This document shows, one piece after another, positions 27,088 through 36,334 of a DNA stretch of 64,000 nucleotides (within the stretch, counting starts at the first letter, position 1; each line of letters opens with the position of its first letter). The notes beneath the pieces were generated by a model. That model did no database searches and was not told the DNA's origin. It saw only the letters and a program-made list of their open reading frames with translations. The translations under genes and the position numbers were made by a program. Origin of the DNA: Vibrio sp. UCD-FRSSP16_30. GTDB lineage: Bacteria > Pseudomonadota > Gammaproteobacteria > Enterobacterales > Vibrionaceae. The DNA is taken from the NCBI RefSeq assembly GCF_001676025.1, contig NZ_LZFW01000068.1:111785-175784 (forward strand). Direction: 5' to 3'.

Positions 27088-29454
27088 ATGAGCCCAATGG
27101 ATTCGTTATTTAACCCCACTGCGATTGCCATTATTGGGGCATCCAATCGACCTATGTCATCGGGCAAAGTGATGGTTGATAACCTGCTTCGCTCAAGCTT
27201 TAACGGCACTGTATTACCAGTTAACCCTAAACATACTTCGGTATCCGGCGTTCTTTGTTATCCCGATCTTGCCTCTTTACCTCTGATTCCTGAACTGGCC
27301 ATCATTTGCATCGATAGTGACGATCTCTTGGCACTATTTATCGACTTAGATAACAAGGGAGTACGTGCTGCAATCTTAATCGCCAATTCATTATTTGATG
27401 AAGCTAAGTCATGCAAAATCAAAGAACTGGCGAAGCGTTACAATATCAGAATGATTGGCCCTAATAGCTTGGGTATTAGTATGCCTTGGGCCAATATGAA
27501 TGCTTCACTATCACCGGTGGACATTCTGCCGGGAAAAATTGCGTTTATCTCTCAATCCGGCGCGATTGCCACCACTGTTTTAGACTGGGCCAATGACAAA
27601 CAAATAGGATTTTCAGCATTTGTCTCTATTGGAAGCATGGCCGACGTTAATGTCTCTGAGGTCATTGACTACCTCAGTATGCACAGTAAGACAGAAGCGA
27701 TTTTGTTGTATGTTGAGCATATTCAAGATGCGAGGCGCTTTATGTCCGCAGCCCGCGCGGCGGCGCGCAATAAGCGAGTATTGGTCTTAAAAGGCGCACG
27801 ATCGACTGTGGGTAAAGAACTGTCGATGCTGCATCACGGTGGCAGTAAATCCCTCAATATTATTTATGATTCCGCTTTTGAGCGGTGTGGATTATTAAGA
27901 GTACATTCAACGCATGAGTTGTTTGCTGCCGCAGAAACCCTGACTCACTCTATTCCGTTAAAGGGCAAGCGATTGGCGATGATCAGTAACGGTTCTGGTC
28001 CTGCGGTGATTGCCAGTGACGTGTTGCAACATCTAGGGGGCAAACTTGCTGAGTTTTCCGCACAAACAATCGAAAAACTCACCCGTATCTCCAAAGAATG
28101 CATCATAAACCCAATTGATTTATCTGGTGATACTCAAAGCCAAAAATTACTGCGTACCTTTGAATTATTATTAGACAGCAAAGAGATGGACGCGATTCTG
28201 ATTATGTTCAGCCCCTCTGCTATTTCTGATCCGCTCGATACTGCCAACAAAATACTGGATATCTACCATAAACACCCTAACCGACGCCGCGTGAATTTAT
28301 TGACCAACTGGCTTGGCGAAACCTCAGCAAAACAATCCCGTCATCTGTTTTCAAAACACGGTATTCCCACTTATCGCACCCCAGAAAGTAGCGTAATGGC
28401 GTTCATGCATTTAGTTCGCTATCGTGCCAGCCAAGTACAATTAATGGAAACCCCGCTGTCTATTGAGCACATGACTCAAGCTGGCTTAAAAGCACAACAG
28501 ATTCTCTCGCAACGGGTAGCTAACGCATTGCCATTAAGTAAAGTCTCCGAGCTTCTTAATTGTTACCACATCCCTACAGCTGAAGTCAGTCACCTTGATC
28601 TTACGCTTCACATGCAATGTGATAACACATTTGGCCCAGTCATTTTATTAGGCCAAAAAGGCGAAATTAACGACCAAAATTACGCAGCAGGCTTTCCTCC
28701 TCTGAATGAAAAACTGGCTCAACTGCTGATTAAGAAAACATTGAAGCGTGCCAAACTCTCGCCTCTATCAGCAACTCAATTTGACTCTTTAACACAAACA
28801 TTAGTTCGATTCTCACAGATCATCGTCGATCAGCCAACGATCCAGGCAATGCACCTTGAAGGGATGTTCAATTCATCTCAGCACTGCCACGTAAGCCCTA
28901 TCGCGATGACACTTGGCGAGATGAGTACCCGAACTTTGGCGATTCGCCCATACCCTATAGAACTTGAATCGATATTCACTCTCAAAAATAGCCAACAGGT
29001 GCTATTACGCCCTATTCGACCAGAAGATGAACCTTTACACGCTCAGTTCATTAACAATGTCAGTAAAGAAGATCTGTATAAACGCTTTTTTAGTGATGTG
29101 GGAGAATTTGATCATCAAGCCCTTGCTAACCTTACACAGATTGATTATGACCGAGAAATGGCATTAGTACTTGAAGCGCAGGGGGAAATATTAGGTGTGG
29201 TCAGAGCCATTACGGATATTCGCACTAATAGTGCCGAATTTGCGGTTCTAATACGCTCGGATATGAAAGGACAAGGATTGGGACGTATTTTAATGCAATC
29301 GATCATTGAATATTGTAAAGAGAAAGGAATCTCAAAGATTGTAGGAATGACTATGCCTTCGAATAAAGGAATGGTGACATTGGCACAAAAGCTTGGCTTT
29401 TCAGCTCAGGTTGATTTTGAAGAAGGCGTGGTTGAAATGGAATTGCCGTTGTAA
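27088..29454 (+). CDS. Peptidyl-lysine N-acetyltransferase Pat (acyl-CoA synthetase-like/GNAT), shortened
   Basis: 788 residues from ATG 27088 (AAAAGG upstream); a TTG at 27082 is less likely. The N-terminal CoA-binding domain (AIIGASNRPMSSGKVM) and CoA-ligase domain (FISQSGAIATTVLDW) match Pat/YfiQ of E. coli, which acetylates lysines such as that of acetyl-CoA synthetase. The C-terminal GNAT domain (about 635-788, RPIRPEDEPLHAQF, RSDMKGQGLGRILM) is complete. The ATP-grasp region between YHIPTAEVS and FGPVILLG is about 75-80 residues shorter than in E. coli Pat (recalled sequence), so ATP binding is probably lost. Confidence 0.85.
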   Translation: MSPMDSLFNPTAIAIIGASNRPMSSGKVMVDNLLRSSFNGTVLPVNPKHTSVSGVLCYPDLASLPLIPELAIICIDSDDLLALFIDLDNKGVRAAILIANSLFDEAKSCKIKELAKRYNIRMIGPNSLGISMPWANMNASLSPVDILPGKIAFISQSGAIATTVLDWANDKQIGFSAFVSIGSMADVNVSEVIDYLSMHSKTEAILLYVEHIQDARRFMSAARAAARNKRVLVLKGARSTVGKELSMLHHGGSKSLNIIYDSAFERCGLLRVHSTHELFAAAETLTHSIPLKGKRLAMISNGSGPAVIASDVLQHLGGKLAEFSAQTIEKLTRISKECIINPIDLSGDTQSQKLLRTFELLLDSKEMDAILIMFSPSAISDPLDTANKILDIYHKHPNRRRVNLLTNWLGETSAKQSRHLFSKHGIPTYRTPESSVMAFMHLVRYRASQVQLMETPLSIEHMTQAGLKAQQILSQRVANALPLSKVSELLNCYHIPTAEVSHLDLTLHMQCDNTFGPVILLGQKGEINDQNYAAGFPPLNEKLAQLLIKKTLKRAKLSPLSATQFDSLTQTLVRFSQIIVDQPTIQAMHLEGMFNSSQHCHVSPIAMTLGEMSTRTLAIRPYPIELESIFTLKNSQQVLLRPIRPEDEPLHAQFINNVSKEDLYKRFFSDVGEFDHQALANLTQIDYDREMALVLEAQGEILGVVRAITDIRTNSAEFAVLIRSDMKGQGLGRILMQSIIEYCKEKGISKIVGMTMPSNKGMVTLAQKLGFSAQVDFEEGVVEMELPL

Positions 29455-29491
29455 ACCTAACGTCTTAACTTAAACATTCAATCTTAAAAAC

Positions 29492-29521
29492 TTAAAAAGC
29501 CAACTTTATAGAAGTTGGCTT
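29492..29521 (-). terminator. Intrinsic terminator, best read on the minus strand
   Basis: AAGCCAACTT (29497-29506) pairs with AAGTTGGCTT (29512-29521) around a 5-base loop. On the minus strand the stem is followed by TTTTTAAG. It may end the small minus-strand gene at 29581-29658 and may also stop pat transcription in the other direction. Confidence 0.65.
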
Positions 29522-29580
29522 CATTATTTTGCAATCAAAGAAGATAAACAAAAACTGGATTATTGCAAAATAATACGCAG

Positions 29581-29658
29581 TTATTTTCCTGCTTTAATTT
29601 CTTTTGTCACCATAACGGCTGAAGCAGCAATAAATACTACGATTAGCGCTAGTTCCAT
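29581..29658 (-). CDS. Candidate 25-residue single-pass membrane protein
   Basis: A short minus-strand frame, MELALIVVFIAASAVMVTKE followed by IKAGK and stop. One hydrophobic helix (3-17) and a basic tail make a typical small inner-membrane protein. AGGTAGGG stands just before the ATG, and a minus-strand terminator lies about 60 bases past the stop. I do not recognise a family. The gene lies between the convergent pat and galE genes in 300 otherwise empty bases. Confidence 0.5.
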   Translation of the reverse strand: MELALIVVFIAASAVMVTKEIKAGK

Positions 29659-29753
29659 AATTCCCTACCTGTTATCAAAAAGTTATGTCAAAGAGCGTAC
29701 TCTCAGACCAATTGTAACAACAAGTAAGGAAATGTACATTTATTTATTCGGAA

Positions 29754-30767
29754 TTATTCAGGGTAACCCTTCGGATTTTCCGATTGCCAGCGCCAAGTAT
29801 CCTCGGTCATTTGTTGTAATGTGCGGGTTGCTTCCCATCCAAGCACAGATTTTGCTTTTGCAGGATCAGCCCAACATTCCGCAATATCACCCGGTCTGCG
29901 AGGGGCTATTTTATAAGCAATCGTTTTACCACTGGCTTGTTCAAACGCTTTTACCATATCTAGAACACTTGAACCGTTACCCGTTCCAAGATTAAAAATA
30001 TGCAAACCAGATTGACTTCCTACTTTCTGTAATGCCGCAATATGCCCATCAGAAAGATCCATTACATGAATGTAATCACGTACACCAGTACCATCTGGTG
30101 TTGGATAATCATCGCCAAACACTGACAAGTATTCACGGCGACCGACAGCAACTTGAGAGACAAATGGCATCAAGTTATTTGGAATACCTTGCGGATCTTC
30201 ACCTAAGTGGCCTGTTGGGTGCGAACCGACAGGATTAAAGTATCGAAGTAAGGTGATGCTCCAGTCTGGATTCGCCAGTTGAAAATCTGTAAGGCACTCT
30301 TCAACCATTAACTTACTGCGGCCATAAGGGTTGGTTGCGCTGGTAGGAAAGTCTTCGGTAATGGGTACGGTATGCGGGTCACCATACACTGTTGCCGATG
30401 AACTAAAGACTAAGCTTTTAACGCCAGCCTCTCTCATTGCATCAACTAAAACGAGTGTGCCGTTTACATTGTTATCATAATACTCTAGTGGTTTTGCAAC
30501 CGACTCACCCACCGCTTTTAAGCCTGCAAAATGAATAACAGAATCAATATCATGCTGCTGCATCACTTTAACTAAAGCCGCTTTATCACGAACGTCACCT
30601 TGTACAAAGTCGACGTTTTGTCCTGTCACTAAGCGAATGCGTTGATTGACACTTTGTTTACTGTTGTAAAGGTTGTCAAAGATTACAGGGGTCATACCTG
30701 CTTCTAGAAGTTGAATGCAAGTATGGCTACCAATATAGCCCATACCTCCGGTAACAAGTACTTTCAT
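29754..30767 (-). CDS. galE: UDP-glucose 4-epimerase
   Basis: A 337-residue short-chain epimerase interconverting UDP-glucose and UDP-galactose with tightly bound NAD. Visible are VTGGMGYIGSHT at the N-terminus, FSSSATVYGDP with the catalytic Ser/Thr, and NPYGRSKLMVEE with YxxxK. The start is chosen at 30767, with GGTGA five bases upstream; an in-frame ATG at 30779 would add four residues. No other gal gene is next to it. Confidence 0.95.
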   Translation of the reverse strand: MKVLVTGGMGYIGSHTCIQLLEAGMTPVIFDNLYNSKQSVNQRIRLVTGQNVDFVQGDVRDKAALVKVMQQHDIDSVIHFAGLKAVGESVAKPLEYYDNNVNGTLVLVDAMREAGVKSLVFSSSATVYGDPHTVPITEDFPTSATNPYGRSKLMVEECLTDFQLANPDWSITLLRYFNPVGSHPTGHLGEDPQGIPNNLMPFVSQVAVGRREYLSVFGDDYPTPDGTGVRDYIHVMDLSDGHIAALQKVGSQSGLHIFNLGTGNGSSVLDMVKAFEQASGKTIAYKIAPRRPGDIAECWADPAKAKSVLGWEATRTLQQMTEDTWRWQSENPKGYPE

Positions 30768-30963
30768 GAGAATCACCAAGGGAAAATTTGAGAAATAATA
30801 TTACCTTATTTTAACCTAACTTTGAACGATGTACCTCGTGAGGCGTTTGCTTTCATCGCAAGTTCACAAAATAAACTCATAGAGCCTATCCAAATAAAGT
30901 GAATGGCTTATATTTGAATAAAGACAATGGACATAAGCCAGAGCATGGTTAAAGAAGGACAGA

Positions 30964-31725
30964 ATGAAGATCAACTGTGACATGGGTGAGAGTTTTTCAT
31001 CATGGAATAAGGGAAACGACGCGCAAATTATGCCCTACATCGATATGGCCAATATTGCCTGTGGATTTCACGCCTCTGAACCCGATACTATGTCTGCAAC
31101 GGTTGCTCTGGCTAAAAAACATAATGTAGCCATCGGTGCGCATCCAGCCTATGCCGACTTACAAGGATTTGGACGACGCAGTATTGCTCACACAAGTGAG
31201 CAAATCACCCACCTAATTCTATATCAGGTTGGGGCATTGCAAGGGATTTGCCGTCTACACGATACACAAGTGCAATACATAAAGCCCCATGGCGCGCTTT
31301 ATAACGACATGATGAAAGACATCACCCTCTACCGCGCAGTTGTTATTGCGGCAAGCAAATTAAAGCTACCTTTGATGTTACTCGCCACTGATAATCCTGA
31401 TTACATTGAGCTTGCCCAAGATGCACAAGTTAGCTTAATACATGAAGGCTTTGTCGACAGGCGCTATACCGCCACTAAACAACTTGCCTCACGCCAATCA
31501 CCCGGTGCGATCATTGAAGAAATAAGTGAGATTAAAAAGCAGGCCGAAGCGCTTATTTGTCATCTTCCATTTCCCACCATTGACCAAGCAACTGCCGTGC
31601 AGAAAAATCAACAACCAACCACTATTACGCTTGCTGTTGATAGCTTGTGTATTCATGGTGACGGTCTCAATGCCCTGCCTGTTGCCAAGCAATTAAGACA
31701 ACAAATCGACGCACTATGCCAGTAA
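30964..31725 (+). CDS. pxpA: 5-oxoprolinase subunit A
   Basis: A 253-residue LamB/YcsF family protein. The N-terminal MKINCDMGESFSSW and central GAHPAYADLQGFGRR, KPHGALYND and EGFVDRRYT are family hallmarks. With PxpB and PxpC it hydrolyses 5-oxoproline to glutamate using ATP. AAGGAC precedes the ATG. The stop overlaps the pxpB start region, which contains a 21-bp tandem duplication. Confidence 0.93.
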   Translation: MKINCDMGESFSSWNKGNDAQIMPYIDMANIACGFHASEPDTMSATVALAKKHNVAIGAHPAYADLQGFGRRSIAHTSEQITHLILYQVGALQGICRLHDTQVQYIKPHGALYNDMMKDITLYRAVVIAASKLKLPLMLLATDNPDYIELAQDAQVSLIHEGFVDRRYTATKQLASRQSPGAIIEEISEIKKQAEALICHLPFPTIDQATAVQKNQQPTTITLAVDSLCIHGDGLNALPVAKQLRQQIDALCQ

Positions 31726-32480
31726 ACAAATACCCTATGCCAGTAAACAAATGCCCGACTTTCTCAGATCCAGCTTTGTATCCTTACATTGAGCGCATAG
31801 GAGAATGCAGTCTGTTGATTCGATTTGCAGAACAAATTGATAGCGGGCTACCAAGCACCATTGCGGCTGTGGTGAAATACATTCAACAACACCTTGCGCC
31901 TAAACCGATAAGCAGTGTTCCTTCATACACCAGTTTGTTGTTGGAATTTGCTCCGTTAGATTTTCATATACAAGACATCACAATCCAGCTTCAATACGCA
32001 TTGCATGTCTCTTCAAGTGAACCAACATTTGAAAGGACACACACTGCACCGGTTATCGAAATTCCTGCTTATTACGGCGCTGAAGTTGCCTTAGATGCCA
32101 AGCGCTATCAACAAAAGAAAGACCTTTGTTTATCACAACTGCAACAGATACACACATCCGTTATCTACCAAGTGTATGCATTAGGTTTTTCTGCAGGCTT
32201 TGCCTTCATGGCCGATGTTCCAAAAGCATTGCAGTTGCCTCGCTTAGATTCACCAAGGCCATCGGTCGCTAAAGGCAGTATCGCGATTGCAGGACCACAA
32301 ACCGCAGTTTATCCCGCCTCTAGCCCCGGAGGTTGGAACATCATTGGTCGGACACCCTTAAGCCTTTATGAGCCAAATGCTAAATCAGAGACATCAATGA
32401 CACTGCTACATCCCGGAGATCATGTGCGCTTTGTTGCTATCACAAAACGAGAATACTTGGACTTAGGAGGACAGCTTTGA
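31716..32480 (+). CDS. pxpB: 5-oxoprolinase subunit B
   Basis: A 254-residue protein of the KipI/PxpB family, with the conserved YQVYALGFSAGFAFMADVP and IAGPQTAVYPASSPGGWNIIGRT. The first 14 residues read MPVNKYPMPVNKCP, the product of a 21-bp tandem duplication that also repeats the pxpA stop sequence, so either of two ATGs (31716, 31737) could be used. It overlaps pxpA by 10 bases and pxpC by 4. It forms the complex with PxpC. Confidence 0.92.
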   Translation: MPVNKYPMPVNKCPTFSDPALYPYIERIGECSLLIRFAEQIDSGLPSTIAAVVKYIQQHLAPKPISSVPSYTSLLLEFAPLDFHIQDITIQLQYALHVSSSEPTFERTHTAPVIEIPAYYGAEVALDAKRYQQKKDLCLSQLQQIHTSVIYQVYALGFSAGFAFMADVPKALQLPRLDSPRPSVAKGSIAIAGPQTAVYPASSPGGWNIIGRTPLSLYEPNAKSETSMTLLHPGDHVRFVAITKREYLDLGGQL

Positions 32481-33487
32481 ATCCGCTACTGACCATAACC
32501 AAAGCTAACGGGTTAACAAGCATTCAAGATATGGGACGCTTTGGTTTTGCCCACCTTGGTATTACTCAAGGTGGCGTGGCCGATGAATACTCTTACCACT
32601 GGGCTAATAAGCTGTTAAATAACCCTTTTGCTAGCGCAGTCATAGAAGTGACAATGGGCGGTTTTGAAGCCAGCTTTAATCAAAACAGCTTAATTGCGAT
32701 TACTGGCGCAAATGATGGAGTGGCTATTGATGGGGTTTGCATATCGACATGGCGTTGTATCAAGGTTAATAAAGGGCAAACCCTGAGCATTACGTTACCC
32801 CGTAACGGGCTGCGCCATTATATTGCATTGCTTGGGGGTGTTGATGCGCCTATGCATCATAATAGCCGATCAACAGTCGCTAGGGATAAGCTTGGCGGAC
32901 TGCGCAATAATGGTACTGGATTGGTGAGTGGCGATGTCATTCACAGCAGATTGGCAAGTCTGAGCCTAAACCCACTGTTACACCAAAAGCTAAATCAACA
33001 GCTAAATCAACAGCTAAATCAACAGCTAAATCAAAAGAAAGTAATAAGTGTCGCACCTCAATACATTCCAAACTTTGCGCCTAGCCAAACAATCACCGCC
33101 CGACTCTTATTGGGTTCTCAACAGCACTTATTTACCAGTGATGCCATACACGCCGTCTTTGCAAACACCTATCGCATTGATACCCAAAGCAACAAAATGG
33201 GCTATCAGTTAATGGGGCAACCCATCACAACGCCCACTGAACACCTGATTTCTGAAGGTATTTCGTTAGGAGCGGTACAAATCCCACCAAGCGGGCTGCC
33301 GATCATTATGCTGTGCGAGCGCCAGACCATTGGCGGCTACCCTAAACTAGGCAATGTCGCTCGGCTTGACCTATGTAAAATCGCACAATCTAAGCCGGGT
33401 ACGATCGTTAAATTTGCAAAAGCGGATGTCAATCTATGCTTTGAACGATACAAGCAGTGGTTAAATTTTTTTCAATCACGCTTATAA
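32477..33487 (+). CDS. pxpC: 5-oxoprolinase subunit C
   Basis: A 336-residue protein of the KipA/PxpC family (TSIQDMGRFGFAHLGITQGGVAD at the N-terminus; GAVQIPPSGLPIIMLCERQTIGGYPK near the C-terminus). The start overlaps the pxpB stop as ATGA-type coupling. Residues about 171-187 contain a LNQQ repeat encoded by four 12-bp tandem units (32989-33036), an insertion not expected in a conserved enzyme. It is the last gene of the operon; no terminator follows directly. Confidence 0.92.
   Translation: MNPLLTITKANGLTSIQDMGRFGFAHLGITQGGVADEYSYHWANKLLNNPFASAVIEVTMGGFEASFNQNSLIAITGANDGVAIDGVCISTWRCIKVNKGQTLSITLPRNGLRHYIALLGGVDAPMHHNSRSTVARDKLGGLRNNGTGLVSGDVIHSRLASLSLNPLLHQKLNQQLNQQLNQQLNQKKVISVAPQYIPNFAPSQTITARLLLGSQQHLFTSDAIHAVFANTYRIDTQSNKMGYQLMGQPITTPTEHLISEGISLGAVQIPPSGLPIIMLCERQTIGGYPKLGNVARLDLCKIAQSKPGTIVKFAKADVNLCFERYKQWLNFFQSRL
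32989..33036 (+). repeat. 12-bp tandem repeat inside pxpC
   Basis: Four units of GCTAAATCAACA, the last with AA instead of CA, encode a repeated LNQQ. The repeat is in frame. Confidence 0.9.
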
Positions 33488-33663
33488 GAAACAATGCAAC
33501 AAATAAGCTCATGAAATAACCGAAACACAGCGTAAAAATTGTCAAAAAATATCTTGACCTGTTTCTCATGTATTTATGAAATATTGATATTGTGAATAAC
33601 GATATCTCGCAATCCTTGAATAGCTAAAGGCTAAGGCACTATCACAAAAATCATGCTCAACAC

Positions 33664-33698
33664 TTATCCAAGTAGTTATCCACAATTCGTGTGGATAA
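33664..33698. promoter_or_regulatory. Cluster of DnaA-box-like sites, two perfect and convergent
   Basis: TTATCCACA at 33676-33684 and its complement TGTGGATAA at 33690-33698 both match the strict DnaA box. They form a palindrome with a 5-base spacer. TTATCCAAG (33664-33672) is a near match. As an RNA the same sequence would be a 10-bp hairpin without a T-tract, so a terminator role is less likely. Confidence 0.5.
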
Positions 33699-33772
33699 CC
33701 GATTATGAACAAACCACTCTCGCATTTTGTTTGCTTGCTTATTTAACGATCAAAATTGAATATATAATATCC

Positions 33773-33855
33773 AATTTTGTAAAGTTCACCTCGAATACTC
33801 AACTAGGCTCATGATGCGTGAACGCTGTAACTCCCTATATTCAGAGCGTTTTTTT
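33773..33855 (+). ncRNA. Candidate small RNA of about 80 nt
   Basis: A TATAAT at 33763-33768 with a weak -35 (TTATTT, 33739-33744, 18-base spacer) would start RNA near 33774. An intrinsic terminator, AACGCT (33821-33826) / AGCGTT (33845-33850) with seven Ts, would end it near 33855. No protein frame lies between. The terminator is oriented away from any plus-strand gene within 330 bases. Confidence 0.35.
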
Positions 33856-33869
33856 ATAGAGGATGGGCA

Positions 33870-36326
33870 TTAAAGCGCGCCATTTTTAACCGGTTGTAGC
33901 AACTGCTTAATAAGACTGCTTACCACCAGCCCTAAAATGATAAAAGTCACCACTGGTAGAGCAATCCAAAGCTGTGGATGAAAACGAGCTGACAGGTCAA
34001 ATCCCCAGTAAAGTAACCCACTCACGCACGCTTCTGCACCCAAGCTTGCGACTAGCCCAGCAATTAACGACATAAGCCCGTACTCCCACCAAACCGTCGA
34101 AGAAATACGCTTTTTACTCGCCCCCAAGGTGCGATATAAACGAATCTCTAATTGTCTTTGAGAAAGGCTTAATCTGAGCAACGTAAATATCAACAGTAAG
34201 CCTGCCACCACACCCAATCCAGCCAAAACCGTAATCGACCAAACAATTTGCGATAAAATCGTTTGTATTTTATCGCCCATCTTACGAATATCGAGCAAAC
34301 TTACCGTAGGATACTGCGCAGACAAACTTTGTATCATGGCATCATTTTGCGGTTCAATTCGATATGACACCATAAATGCACCGGGCATTTGTGCGGCGTA
34401 CTTAGGTGAGAAAATAAAATAGAAGTTTGGCTTCATCTGTCGCCACTCAACTTCACGAATACTATTCACCACAGCGCTTACCGCCTGTCCGCTAATCAAA
34501 AACTCAAGTTGATCGCCAAGCTTTAAATTAAGGGCTTCCGCTACTTCAGATTCAACAGACACGCCATTATCACTTCCCCACTGGCCTTCAATCACCTCAT
34601 TGTAATTAGGCAATGTGCTGGCCCAAGTTAAGTTGAGCTCACGACGCACTGCATCGGTATCCTGATTATCCTTTGAAACTTGCTTTGCATCGATGCCGTT
34701 GACTTTAACTAATCGTCCGCGAATGATAGGAAACGCTTGAGAGCGCTCTATTTTTTCAGCATCCAGCTTTTGCAAATACCCTTCTATCTCATAAGAAGCA
34801 ATATTAATCGCAAACGCATTTGGTGCATTTTCTGGCAAAGTCGTTTGCCAATCTTGTAGCAAATCCGTTCTGACTAGCCACACAATAGACAATAACATTA
34901 ATGAAAGAGATAGCGCGCCAAATTGCAATCCACTGGCTACAGAAGAGCGGTTAAGTCGGCTTAGCGCAAGAGTCATTGCGGGATTCAGTTTTAGCTTGCC
35001 AATCAGTCGCGACAGTAAAACCGCAACTCCTGCCAACACCACAAACAATACGCCCATCCCAGCAAGCACAATCCAGACTAAAGTATTGCTACCATAGGCA
35101 ATCAGCATAGGAATAAGTGGCACAAGAATAAGCCACCAGCTTTTGCCGTTGCGTTGTGTGGAAGGTTGCAAAACATTACTTGCAGAAGTATTAAGCAAGT
35201 TGATCATTGGAATGCCCAGCGCTGGTACGCCAATAAGTAAGCAACTGACCACGGCAATTAGCGCCGGCGTGACCCCGTAACTTGGCAGAGGATCAGGGAG
35301 TAGATCGGCCAGAGGGATGCGTAACAGTACTTCAAGTAGATAGCCAATTCCCAAGCCAAACACCGCGCCAATCACAAACAGCAGCGCTACCTGTGTCATT
35401 AACCAGCGACCAATCCAGCGTTTATTTGCGCCAATGCTTTTTAACATGGCAATAGTTTGTCTGCGACTGGCGACGTAATGCTGACAAGTGAGCACTAAAG
35501 TCGTCGCAGCCATGATCACCACAATTGCCACAGTCAGAGAAAGATACTGCGTAGTACGAGTAAACATATCATTGGTGCGACTGCGGCTATTTTGATCTCG
35601 CCAACTGTCACTGGCAGAAAGTTCAACACTCTCTTTTAAGGCCTGTAACTTACTCTCAGGACCGATAAAAAACTGCTGATATCGCACTCTTGAACCCAGT
35701 TGTAGGGCTCCCGTTTTTTCAATATCACTAGAGTGAATCATGGCTGTGGGCATTTGCTGAAACGGATTGAAATTCAGACCGGGTTGCTGCTCAATCATTC
35801 CATTCACTGTAAAGTCGGCATCGCCTAACGACACCACATCACCTTGCTGAACATCCAGTGCTAACATCGCGCGCTTTTCTAACCACAAACTGTTTTTACT
35901 AACGTGCGAGGTTTGCCCTTCCTTTGCGTTTAAAATCAATTCACCGCGCAATGGATAAGCCTCATCCACCGCTTTGACTGTTAACAGTTGCATGTCTTGA
36001 TCACTAAAGGCCATGGTCGAAAAGCTCACCATCGAAGCGCTTTTCACCTCAGGTGCTAAGGATGGCGCCTGAAGAGCATCAGTAATAGGACTGGCCGAAC
36101 GAAAAACCAAATCCGCGGTAAGCGCCTCGCGACCTTGCTTAACCACGACCTGTTCCATTCTTTCTGCCAGAGCTGATAATGCGAATATACAGGCAATAAT
36201 TAAGGTTAGCGCAGCCGAAATAGGCCACAACTGCCCAAAACGAATCTCTTTAAAACTCCATGCGAATAAACGGCGGTTTAAGTGGCTACTTGATGAGGAA
36301 GGTGTCTTTACTTGAGATGATGACAT
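33870..36326 (-). CDS. ybbP: FtsX-family ABC transporter permease, YbbP type
   Basis: An 818-residue inner-membrane protein of the large MacB/FtsX-type permeases (YbbP). It has an N-terminal helix (about 37-57), a large periplasmic domain, a first membrane bundle with the conserved VASRRQTIAMLKSIGANKRWI, and a second bundle with LSQRQLEIRLYRTLGASKKRI. Two further membrane bundles give ten helices as in YbbP. It pairs with YbbA, eight bases upstream. Substrate is unknown; lipoprotein- or lipid-related export is inferred from the family. Confidence 0.88.
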   Translation of the reverse strand: MSSSQVKTPSSSSSHLNRRLFAWSFKEIRFGQLWPISAALTLIIACIFALSALAERMEQVVVKQGREALTADLVFRSASPITDALQAPSLAPEVKSASMVSFSTMAFSDQDMQLLTVKAVDEAYPLRGELILNAKEGQTSHVSKNSLWLEKRAMLALDVQQGDVVSLGDADFTVNGMIEQQPGLNFNPFQQMPTAMIHSSDIEKTGALQLGSRVRYQQFFIGPESKLQALKESVELSASDSWRDQNSRSRTNDMFTRTTQYLSLTVAIVVIMAATTLVLTCQHYVASRRQTIAMLKSIGANKRWIGRWLMTQVALLFVIGAVFGLGIGYLLEVLLRIPLADLLPDPLPSYGVTPALIAVVSCLLIGVPALGIPMINLLNTSASNVLQPSTQRNGKSWWLILVPLIPMLIAYGSNTLVWIVLAGMGVLFVVLAGVAVLLSRLIGKLKLNPAMTLALSRLNRSSVASGLQFGALSLSLMLLSIVWLVRTDLLQDWQTTLPENAPNAFAINIASYEIEGYLQKLDAEKIERSQAFPIIRGRLVKVNGIDAKQVSKDNQDTDAVRRELNLTWASTLPNYNEVIEGQWGSDNGVSVESEVAEALNLKLGDQLEFLISGQAVSAVVNSIREVEWRQMKPNFYFIFSPKYAAQMPGAFMVSYRIEPQNDAMIQSLSAQYPTVSLLDIRKMGDKIQTILSQIVWSITVLAGLGVVAGLLLIFTLLRLSLSQRQLEIRLYRTLGASKKRISSTVWWEYGLMSLIAGLVASLGAEACVSGLLYWGFDLSARFHPQLWIALPVVTFIILGLVVSSLIKQLLQPVKNGAL

Positions 36327-36334
36327 AACCCCTC

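Larger units (their letters stand above)
33488..33869. other. Non-coding region with DnaA-like boxes and a candidate RNA
   Basis: 382 AT-rich bases between convergent pxpC and ybbP. It contains a DnaA-box palindrome (33664-33698), a TATAAT (33763-33768) and a plus-strand intrinsic terminator (33821-33855). No protein frame is evident. Confidence 0.5.

Noticed and set aside
33540..33860. crtS-like replication trigger suggested by DnaA boxes, GATC and a promoter
   Set aside because: crtS lies on chromosome I, while gene order here resembles chromosome II. I cannot recall the crtS consensus well enough to claim a match.
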